Of a DNA stretch of 64,000 nt, positions 10,691-20,020 are shown piece by piece. This stretch comes from Ptiloglossa arizonensis (Eukaryota; Arthropoda; Insecta; Hymenoptera; Colletidae), in the NCBI RefSeq assembly GCF_051014685.1, contig NC_135058.1:9612811-9676810 (forward strand). Reading direction: 5' to 3'. The position numbers and the translations under genes were made by a program. The stretch's first letter is position 1. Every line of letters starts with the position of its first letter. The notes beneath the pieces were generated by a model. It saw only the letters and a list, made by a program, of their open reading frames with translations. It was not told the DNA's origin and searched no databases.

Positions 10691-12560
10691 TTCCACAAAT
10701 TGATGGCTTTTTAGCCATTATTTATACTAGAACATTGTTAATAATTGTTTAATCTACGGTCCTACGACGGTTGTTAATAAATATGATAAATAAACATCAA
10801 GATATTGCGAAATCTTCGAAGGCGAACGGTTTCGGCGAATGTTTGTTCATTTCCGCGATTGTTACTAACATTTATGCATGTTCCCAATATTGATCGAACA
10901 ATGTGCATCTTATTTATGTATTGCGATTAATTAAGAAACTTATAGAAATTGATTTTGATCGAGACTCGATGTTGAAACGTGTTTCGTAAAGTTTTAAAGC
11001 ATGGAAAGTAACAATTGTTCATTAGATACATAAATTTAACATTTGTTTAATTCTTATAATTTACACAATACGCGTAGAAGTGGTATTTTTTACATAAAAG
11101 TGCCAAAATTCAATTAATCGCAGGTTCTGGATAGAAAAATCATCCCGATAAATACTTATGAATCGATAATCGATACGTGTAGCCTTGAAAATGTCAGTTG
11201 GATCTCAGCGAAAACTTCCTTCGCGAACAAAGAATATTTCAACGAAATGATATTTTAAGCCATTATTTATACTAGGACATTGTTAATAATTGTCTAAAGT
11301 ATGGTCTTACGAGGGTTGTTAACAATTATGATAATTAAACATCAAGATATTGCGAAATCTTCGAAGGCGAACGGTTTCGGCGAATGTTTGTTCATTTCCG
11401 CGATTGTTACTAACATTTATGCATGTTCCCAATATTGATCGAACAATGTGCATCTTATTTATGTATTGCGATTAATTAAGAAACTTATAGAAATTGATTT
11501 TGATCGAGACTCGATGTTGAAACGTGTTTCGTAAAGTTTTAAAGCATGGAAAGTAACAATTGTTCATTAGATACATAAATTTAACATTTGTTTAATTCTT
11601 ATAATTTACACAATACGCGTAGAAGTGGTATTTTTTACATAAAAGTGCCAAAATTCAATTAATCGCAGGTTCTGGATAGAAAAATCATCCCGATACATAC
11701 TTATGAATCGATAATCGATACGTGTAGCCTTGAAAATGTCAGTTGGACCTCAGCGAAAAATTCCTTCGCTAACAAAGAATATTTCAACGAAATGATATTT
11801 TAAGCCATTATTTATACTAGGACATTGTTAATAATTGTCTAAAGTATGGTCCTACGACGGTTGTTAACAATTATGATAAATAAACTTCAAGATATTGCGA
11901 AATATGGGAAGATGAACGATTTCTGCGATTCTTTGTACATCCACGCGATTGTTATTAACATTTACGCATGTACCGAATATTAATGTTACAATGTGCATCT
12001 TATTTGTTCATTAAAAATGATTAAGTACGCTATACAAATTAATTTGGATCGAGATTCAAAGTAAAACGTGTTTCGTAAAGTTTTAAAGCATGGAAAGTAA
12101 CAATTGTTCATTAGATACATAAATTTAACATTTGTTTAATTCTTATAATTTACACAATACGCGTAGAAGTTGTATTTTTTACTTAAAAGCACCGAAATTC
12201 AATTAATCGCTTTTCTACATAGAAAAATCATTGTGTTTAACGCTTGTGAATCGATAATCAATATGTGTAGCCTTGACAATGTCGGTTGAACCGCAATGAA
12301 AATTTTCTATCGCGAATAAAGAATATTTCAACGAAATGATATTTTAAACCATTATTTATACTAGGACATTGTTTATAACTGTTTCAACTACGGTACTACG
12401 ACGGTTCTTAATAATTATGATAAATAATCATCAAAATATTGCGACATCTGCAAAGCCAAACGGTTTTAGTGAATGTTCATTCATTTCCGCGATTGTTATT
12501 AACATTTTCGCACGTTTCGAACATTCATGTTACAGTATTTATTTGCTTTATGTATTGTAA
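10690..12560 (+). repeat. 544 bp tandem array, element B left arm
   Basis: About three and a half units run in the forward orientation, the outer two nearly identical and the inner ones (from about 11830) diverged. The same gradient from homogeneous to diverged toward the spacer is seen in element A. Confidence 0.9.
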
Positions 12561-12869
12561 ATGATTGGTTTGCCCATAAAAATTAAATTTTATCGAAAAA
12601 TTAAAGTAAAAGTTTGGCATTCATATATTTCTCGATTTTAGATCAAACTTAACATTTGTAAACTAATTACTAATGTACACAGTAAAATTGTAAATATTAG
12701 TGTTACAAAATGCATATTATTTAGCCATTTTAAATGATTGATTTGCCTATAGAAATTAATTTTTGATCGCAAATCGAGAAACGTATCAATGCCAATATTT
12801 TGCTTTCAATTTTGATCAAAATCGATTTCTATAAGTCACTTAATCATTTGTAATGCATAAGTAAGATGC

Positions 12870-15735
12870 ACATTGTTCGATTAATATTGGAAACATGCGT
12901 AAATGTTAATAAGAATCGCGGAAATGAACGAACATTCACCGAAACCGTTCCCCTTCGTAGATTTCGCAATATCTTAATGGATATTCATTATAATTGTAAA
13001 CAACCGCAATAGAATATCATTCTATTGAAATATTCTTTATTCGCGATAGAAAATTTTCATTGCGGTTCAACCGACATTGTCAAGGCTACACATATTGATT
13101 ATCGATTCACAAGCGTTAAACACAATGATTTTTCTATGTAGAAAAGCGATTAATTGAATTTTGGCACTTTTATGTAAAAAATACCACTTCTACGCGTATT
13201 GTGTAAATTATAAGAATTAAACAAATGTTAAATTTATGTATCTAATGAACAATTGTTACTTTCCATGCTTTAAAACTTTACGAAACACGTTTCAACATCG
13301 AGTCTCGATCAAAATCAATTTCTATAAGTTTCTTAATTAATCGCAATACATAAATAAGATGCACATTGTTCGATCAATATTGGGAACATGCATAAATGTT
13401 AGTAACAATCGCGGAAATGAACAAACATTCGCCGAAACCGTTCGCCTTCGAAGATTTCGCAATATCTTGATGTTTATTTATCATAATTGTTAACAACCCT
13501 CGTAAGACCATACTTTAGACAATTATTAACAATGTCCTAGTATAAATAATGGCTTAAAATATCATTTCGTTGAAATATTCTTTGTTCGCGAAGGAATTTT
13601 TCGCTGAGATCCAACTGACATTTTCAAGGCTACACGTATCGATTATCGATTCATAAGTATCTATCGGGATGATTTTTCTATCCAGAACCTGCGATTAATT
13701 GAATTTTGGCACTTTTATGTAAAAAATACCACTTCTACGCGTATTGTGTAAATTATAAGAATTAAACAAATGTTAAATTTATGTATCTAATGAACAATTG
13801 TTACTTTCCATGCTTTAAAACTTTACGAAACACGTTTCAACATCGAGTCTCGATCAAAATCAATTTCTATAAGTTTCTTAATTAATCGCAATACATAAAT
13901 AAGATGCACATTGTTCGATCAATATTGGGAACATGCATAAATGTTAGTAACAATCGCGGAAATGAACAAACATTCGCCGAAACCGTTGGCTTTCGAAGAT
14001 TTCGCAATATCTTGATGTTTATTTATCATAATTGTTAACAACCCTCGTAAGACCATACTTTAGACAATTATTAACAATGTCCTAGTATAAATAATGGCTT
14101 AAAATATCATTTCGTTGAAATATTCTTTGTTCGCGAAGGAAGTTTTCGCTGAGATCCAACTGACATTTTCAAGGCTACACGTATCGATTATCGATTCATA
14201 AGTATTTATCGGGATGATTTTTCTATCCAGAACCTGCGATTAATTGAATTTTGGCACTTTTATGTAAAAAATACCACTTCTACGCGTATTGTGTAAATTA
14301 TAAGAATTAAACAAATGTTAAATTTATGTATCTAATGAACAATTGTTACTTTCCATGCTTTAAAACTTTACGAAACACGTTTCAACATCGAGTCTCGATC
14401 AAAATCAATTTCTATAAGTTTCTTAATTAATCGCCATACATAAATAAGATGCACATTGTTCGATCAATATTGGGAACATGCATAAATGTTAGTAACAATC
14501 GCGGAAATGAACAAACATTCGCCGAAACCGTTCGCCTTCGAAGATTTCGCAATATCTTGATGTTTAATTATCATAATTGTTAACAACCCTCGTAAGACCA
14601 TACTTTAGACAATTATTAACAATGTCCTAGTATAAATAATGGCTTAAAATATCATTTCGTTGAAATATTCTTTGTTCGCGAAGGAATTTTTCGCTGAGAT
14701 CCAACTGACATTTTCAAGGCTACACGTATCGATTATCGATTCATAAGTATCTATCGGGATGATTTTTCTATCCAGAACCTGCGATTAATTGAATTTTGGC
14801 ACTTTTATGTAAAAAATACCACTTCTACGCGTATTGTGTAAATTATAAGAATTAAACAAATGTTAAATTTATGTATCTAATGAACAATTGTTACTTTCCA
14901 TGCTTTAAAACTTTACGAAACACGTTTCAACATCGAGTCTCGATCAAAATCAATTTCTATAAGTTTCTTAATTAATCGCAATACATAAATAAGATGCACA
15001 TTGTTCGATCAATATTGGGAACATGCATAAATGTTAGTAACAATCGCGGAAATGAACAAACATTCGCCGAAACCGTTCGCCTTCGAAGATTTCGCAATAT
15101 CTTGATGTTTAATTATCATAATTGTTAACAACCCTCGTAAGACCATACTTTAGACAATTATTAACAATGTCCTAGTATAAATAATGGCTTAAAATATCAT
15201 TTCGTTGAAATATTCTTTGTTCGCGAAGGAATTTTTCGCTGAGATCCAACTGACATTTTCAAGGCTACACGTATCGATTATCGATTCATAAGTATCTATC
15301 GGGATGATTTTTCTATCCAGAACCTGCGATTAATTGAATTTTGGCACTTTTATGTAAAAAATACCACTTCTACGCGTATTGTGTAAATTATAAGAATTAA
15401 ACAAATGTTAAATTTATGTATCTAATGAACAATTGTTACTTTCCATGCTTTAAAACTTTACGAAACACGTTTGAACATCGAGTCTCGATCAAAATCAATT
15501 TCTATAAGTTTCTTAATTAATCGCCATACATAAATAAGATGCACATTGTTCGATCAATATTGGGAACATGCATAAATGTTAGTAACAATCGCGGAAATGA
15601 ACAAACATTCGCCGAAACCGTTCGCCTTCGAAGATTTCGCAATATCTTGATGTTTATTTATCATATTTATTAACAACCGTCGTAGGACCGTAAATTAAAC
15701 AATTATTAACAATGTTCTAGTATAAATAATGGCTA
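12870..15735 (-). repeat. 544 bp tandem array, element B right arm (inverted)
   Basis: About five units lie in inverted orientation. The landmark CTAGTATAAATAATGGC recurs near 13540, 14085, 14630, 15175 and 15720. The units are nearly identical and closely match those of the left arms, giving two more units than the left arm of the same element. Confidence 0.9.
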
Positions 15736-15739
15736 AAAA

Positions 15740-15980
15740 GCCATCAATTTGTTGAAATATTCGATTAGATCGAACAAAGACAATGGAAGTAACGGTAAGT
15801 CACTGGTAAGTGACCTTGCGGTGGGTATATAAGGAGCCCCCGGTTGTTTAAAATTTCATTGTTCCTGGAGCCTCCGAGGTGGACGGATCTCTTCGTTTTA
15901 GGTTTATGGAAGGGGTACCCCCCACCTTGGTAACCGGTGCTGGCCGCCGGTAGGCGGTGGTCAGTACTGGCGACCACTCT
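15740..15980 (-). repeat. M module copy 3 (inverted, element B right arm)
   Basis: This is the reverse complement of the M modules at 4190 and 10465, with the same 70-codon frame. A TATATAAG motif at 15826-15833 lies on the plus strand and points toward the outer end of the element. Just upstream is the 6 bp stem GTCACT/AGTGAC. Confidence 0.75.
15826..15833 (+). promoter_or_regulatory. TATA-like motif facing outward in M module
   Basis: TATATAAG is followed by a GC-rich stretch (GAGCCCCCGG), a setting compatible with a core promoter. In all three M copies it points toward the nearest element end, so a transcript would run through M, the linker and the R modules. This is motif evidence only. 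Confidence 0.35.
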
Positions 15981-16243
15981 ATCAATCCTTTCTTTTTTTT
16001 TTTAATTGTTTCTTTGTGTAATTCATTTCATTTGTCCTCTGATTTTAATTTCTACTTGTTTTTACATGTTTATTTTTTTCCACTAACCAAATTCATTTCT
16101 ATCTTCTATTATGCCTTGACTTTAGGTTTCTCTTAGGTTTCTCTTAGATACATTCTCTTAGATATATCGGAAGACAAAGAACGAAGAACGAAGAGGACTG
16201 ATGTATTGCATCGTCCACGGGACTGTTAATTCTAAGTATAGAC

Positions 16244-17254
16244 TAAGTTAGTTTTAAGGTCACCATGTACGAATACCTGTGATCTGCCGAGCAATTATCC
16301 AATCTTTAGCTTCTTTTTGCTCGCTTGCTCGTATCTCAATCCGGCCACCTCTGCTTGTTGCATAAGCAAGTGACCGGCCGTGGAGGTGGACCGAACGCTC
16401 GATCGCCGTCTCTTCTGGTGCGTCCGCTTTGAGAGAGTATATGCTGCGAACACAGGGGCAGGTGTTCGCACCGGTCCCTGCGGAAGCCCTTGTGCCACAA
16501 GACCCTCTCTTCGTCATCCTCCGTGGGTCAGGTCCACGCTCTGCGTGGCTCCTGACGCGGAGTTGGGAGAAACGGGGCACTCTATATGAGTGGACGGCGT
16601 CGCGCATATCCTTGAGAATCGGGCCCACTGAGGGGAAACGGGACCGACCTAGTAGGAGCAACTCCACGGTTCGTGTCGCGTCTTTCCCAATTTTGCCTAA
16701 TTTTTCCATAATGTAATTGCTCGGCAGAATTAAACGAGGAGATCGAAGGAACATTGATTCCTTCTATCTCTGCAGTTAGAATAAGTTAGTTTTAAGGCTG
16801 TGATCTGCCAGGCAATTATCCAATCTTTAGCTTAATTTTGCTCGCTTCCTCGTTCCTCGGTCCGGTCACCACTGCTTCTTGTACAAGCAAGTGGCCGGCC
16901 GTGTAAGTAGTCCGAACGGTCTATCGCCGTCTCTTCCGGTGTGTCCGCTTCCAGAGGGGGCATGTTGCGAGCACAGGAGCAGGCATTTTTGCCGGTCCCT
17001 GCGAAAGCCTCCAAAATAAGACCCTCTCGTCGTAAAGATGGAGAAACGGGGCACTCCTCTAGGGGAGTGGTAGGCGTCGTTCGTTTTCTCTGGAATCGGA
17101 ACCACGGAGGGGAAACGGGATAGACCTAGTAGGACCAACTGCACGGTTCGTGTCGCGTCTTTCCCAATGTTGCCTCATTTTTCCATAATATAATTGCTCG
17201 GCAGAACTAAACGAGGAGATCGAAGGAACATTGATTCCTTCTATCTCTGCAGTT
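16244..17254 (-). repeat. R modules, right arm (two inverted copies)
   Basis: Two units mirror the pair at 2922-3940. The translated frame of the inner unit (16260-16754) differs from that of 3420-3914 at only a handful of positions. This close match is to element A, not to the single R module of element B's left arm. Confidence 0.7.
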
Positions 17255-17365
17255 TAGTAATTTCGTTTGTACTGCGTATCGAGGGAGATCGATGGAACTT
17301 TGATTCCATCTATCTCTCTCCGGGTCTTCGCTCGCAGCAACCTCCACGTGGTGAGACCTGGTAAT

Positions 17366-17412
17366 CGATATTACTCGCGACGAACGATTATTCTTCGTCG
17401 CGGGTAGTACCG
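17366..17412. repeat. End-proximal hairpin, right outer end
   Basis: This is the counterpart, in inverted orientation, of the hairpin at 2762-2808. It keeps the long stem with CGCGACGAA and TTCGTCGCG flanking a short AT-rich loop. It shares the long form with element A, not with the left end of element B. Confidence 0.8.
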
Positions 17413-17438
17413 AGCTAATTGGCTGCGAATTTAGAATA

Positions 17439-18439
17439 TTGTATTACAATATTGGAAAGTTTCGTAATGTGTAAGATTGTATAAAACTTATATGCAATAA
17501 ATGTACTGCAAATAATTTGAATATCTTTCTTTCTTTTCCTGCGTTGCTTCTATTCCCTTTGTATGATCCTAAATTACACTGCTGACAAATCGAAACCTTT
17601 TTTCTGCCTTCCAATCATGAGTGTGTGGTCCTTGTAAAGCCACACGATTCGATAATGTTGGAATCTTGATTTCTACTGATTGTACATAATTACTAAGAAT
17701 TTTTACCCTGTAAATAGCTGAAATAATAATTGTAACAATATGTATCTTTTAATAAAAGGATCTGTTTGTACATGTAAATATTGGTGCATAAAAATGTATT
17801 CGTGTATACTGAAGTAAAATTAAACTATGAGATAAGCATTTCTTAATGTCTGCCAGTCGTCACCATAATTGACGCGATATATTCGGTTTTAATTATTTCA
17901 ATAACTTTTGAAGTATAATTGTTTTAATATCAAACTCAAATGATATGTTTATCAGAAAACATAATATCACATACTTAAAATGTTTAATCTTACGAGCACG
18001 CCTATGTAAAGTATTTGAATACATGACCGCTTCGACGTATACGGATGTTTCTAACGAGGGTAGCAAGGGTTCTTTATTATAATATTTGAGAATACAATAT
18101 ATACTCGTTGAAACATATGTACAAAGCAAATGATACGTATAAATATATCGTAAATATACGACATAAAATATTCTTCTTTCGTAACGAAGTCAACGCCACA
18201 TAGCAAGTATGCATACAAAACGGAAGGTAAAGGAATAATTTTAATCAAATCATTGTGCTACATCGTTGTTTCTTATTGCATCAAATAATTCAAACTGCAT
18301 ATTGCATACATGCAAAATAGAATTTGAAAGCAGGGACTTTCGTCGATGCTTGCACAGAATGTTATAAAAAGAGGGATTCGGAATTTTAATACCCTGTATT
18401 TACGCAACCGTTAAGGCAATCATACGTAATCGATCAGAG
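17439..18439. other. Intergenic and 3' flank of tetraspanin gene
   Basis: AT-rich DNA lies between the repeat cluster and the last tetraspanin frame. On the minus strand an AATAAA signal at 18073-18078 lies about 365 nt after the stop codon of the long frame (18440-18442) and could be its polyadenylation signal. No gene is apparent. Confidence 0.5.
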
Positions 18440-20020
18440 TCACCATATCATATCAGTTTCTGACTTCGTGCGAGCCAAAGGATTCAAGCACAAACTTTTC
18501 AGAACTTGTACCGCGTCTTCTCCATCGTCCCTCGCGTATAAAGTTTGCCTCTTGTTGCTCTCAGCTTCGAAGGATTTTCCACGAGTACTCCCAGCCATCG
18601 AGTTCTCCTTATTTCGCTTTGCGTGCGATCTGTACGTACGTTTTATCGAATTTTTCGAGGAAAGTGTCCCCGTTTTCTTTGTCTTGAACGAAGGACGACG
18701 TTTTCTTCTCTTTCCGATTTCACCATTGCCAACTTCGAAGGGTATCAGCGACCTTATCGATGAACATTGAGCCTTCTTGTCGGAGTTTCTCGAATCCGCG
18801 GAACGATTCCTTTTAGAGACGCATTGATTCGGTTGCGGGGCTCTCCTCTTGGGATGCGTTCGATGACGGAGATTAGTGGACGCGCGAGGTCCTTTGAAGA
18901 TCGGCCTCAAGGTTCCTAAAACCTTGCTTCTGACCCTCAGAGGTTCCAGGAGTTCGTGATCGTGCCAGGAAGCGACCACGGGCAAACCACACGCGTTGTG
19001 CATTCCGACCAATGGCACCCCAATCGCTCGATGTTTCGGCGTCTCCGTAAACACTTGGTATCTGTCGTGGAAGTTCCAATTACGTCCACTACATCTCGCG
19101 TTCTCCTCGTACGCGGATATCTTCTGACCGACGTGTCCACGCTCGAGATCGATCGCTCCCCATTTACCAACACGTGTCTCGTCCACCTTCGGAGGTTTCG
19201 CGCCGCCATTTTCCACTGTTTCGTTATTGGATCGTTCCCTAGATGTCGCGTCGTTCGATTTTCTAAGGGCAGTGTTCAGTGTACGGGAACCAGACTTGTG
19301 AAAGTAATCGTCGAAGTCGCTGAAACCTCGATCGTCCTCCCGGGTGGATACGTTGTGCTCGCTCCTCGCTATTCGTCTGTCCAGCGTCTTCAATCTAGAG
19401 TTGATCCCTCTGTTTCTGCCCTGTAGTTCGCGCTGATAGTCGCAAGAGTGACAGGATCTCCTCGACGGATTGGCGATTTCTGTATACTTGGAGACGCGAG
19501 CCGGTCGCGTTGATTGGGATTCGCGTTTGGTTTCGTTCAGCGAGAGAGACGCGTTGTTCGCGGGATTTACTTTGTACTTTGAGCCTTGGAGAACCTTCTC
19601 GGGCTCGGAGATCGAAGATTCGAATTGCAATTGAGGCGCCACGGATCGTCTAAGCGTACCGATGTTGTGGGCTATGGATGCCTGATAGTGTTTAATAGGG
19701 ATACTCCTGACGGTACCGCTGCTCTGCGGTCGTGTATTTCCAGGGTTTTTCTTGTCGCGGCGTGCCTTGACGGAGTCGTTGCTTTTCTTGAGATAGTTCT
19801 GTTGAGGAGGAGAATAGTTCGGGACGTCGATCGCGCGTTCCTCGTACAATTGATCGCTTCGCAGCACATTGTCGCAGAATTTCGGCGGATTCTTCCATTC
19901 CTCGATTATACTTCGCCCGAATCTCGATACATCGTTAAGCCTAGATAGATTGGACACGGTTTTTGTGTCCGGGTCCTTCACGTCTGTTGACGGTTTACCC
20001 TCACTGCCCTCTAGCCACCT
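18440..20020 (-). CDS. In-frame 526-codon extension of the tetraspanin
   Basis: Directly after the tetraspanin UGA (20021-20023) the same frame runs open for 526 codons to a UGA at 18440-18442, ending in SETDMIW. With equal codon use the chance of so long an open frame is about 1 in 10^11, so it is very likely coding. The tail is hydrophilic, basic and rich in Arg, Lys, Ser and Asn, with an SCHSC motif, no membrane segment and no domain I recognise. It would be a long cytoplasmic C-terminus. It could be reached by readthrough of the UGA (841 positions in all) or by splicing exon 5 to an acceptor beyond the stop. CAG at 19986-19984 has the right phase and gives an 809 aa protein. That site has a weak pyrimidine tract. 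A separate gene is less likely, because no ATG or promoter precedes it and the frame is continuous. Confidence 0.7.
   Translation of the reverse strand, partial: RWLEGSEGKPSTDVKDPDTKTVSNLSRLNDVSRFGRSIIEEWKNPPKFCDNVLRSDQLYEERAIDVPNYSPPQQNYLKKSNDSVKARRDKKNPGNTRPQSSGTVRSIPIKHYQASIAHNIGTLRRSVAPQLQFESSISEPEKVLQGSKYKVNPANNASLSLNETKRESQSTRPARVSKYTEIANPSRRSCHSCDYQRELQGRNRGINSRLKTLDRRIARSEHNVSTREDDRGFSDFDDYFHKSGSRTLNTALRKSNDATSRERSNNETVENGGAKPPKVDETRVGKWGAIDLERGHVGQKISAYEENARCSGRNWNFHDRYQVFTETPKHRAIGVPLVGMHNACGLPVVASWHDHELLEPLRVRSKVLGTLRPIFKGPRASTNLRHRTHPKRRAPQPNQCVSKRNRSADSRNSDKKAQCSSIRSLIPFEVGNGEIGKRRKRRPSFKTKKTGTLSSKNSIKRTYRSHAKRNKENSMAGSTRGKSFEAESNKRQTLYARDDGEDAVQVLKSLCLNPLARTKSETDMIW

Larger units (their letters stand above)
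2736..17438. mobile_element. Foldback-like repeat cluster with inverted ends
   Basis: The region starts and ends with the same sequence in inverted orientation (TATTCTAAATTCGCAGCC at 2736; its reverse complement ends at 17438). Moving inward from both ends the order is: end-proximal hairpin, two copies of a 480-550 bp GC-rich R module, a linker, a GC-rich M module, then arrays of an AT-rich tandem repeat of about 544 bp. A second left-type end lies inside at 9477. The outermost arms (2736-4430 and 15740-17438) resemble each other more than either resembles the inner arm starting at 9477. No transposase or reverse transcriptase frame was found, so the elements are non-autonomous. Long inverted arms with internal tandem repeats are typical of foldback and Galileo-like DNA transposons. 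I could not identify a target-site duplication, and the superfamily is unknown. Confidence 0.75.
9477..17438. mobile_element. Element B: near-complete 8.0 kb foldback element
   Basis: The left arm runs inward from 9477: a short terminal palindrome, one R module (9643-10180), a linker, M (10465-10690) and over three tandem repeats (10690-12560). A partly palindromic spacer lies at 12560-12830. The right arm is the mirror image: about five tandem repeats (12870-15735), M inverted (15740-15980), a linker, and two R modules inverted (16244-16780 and 16781-17254), ending at 17438. The arms are unequal because repeat number and R number differ. No protein-coding gene is evident inside; open frames here arise because R and M are short and GC-rich. 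Confidence 0.75.
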
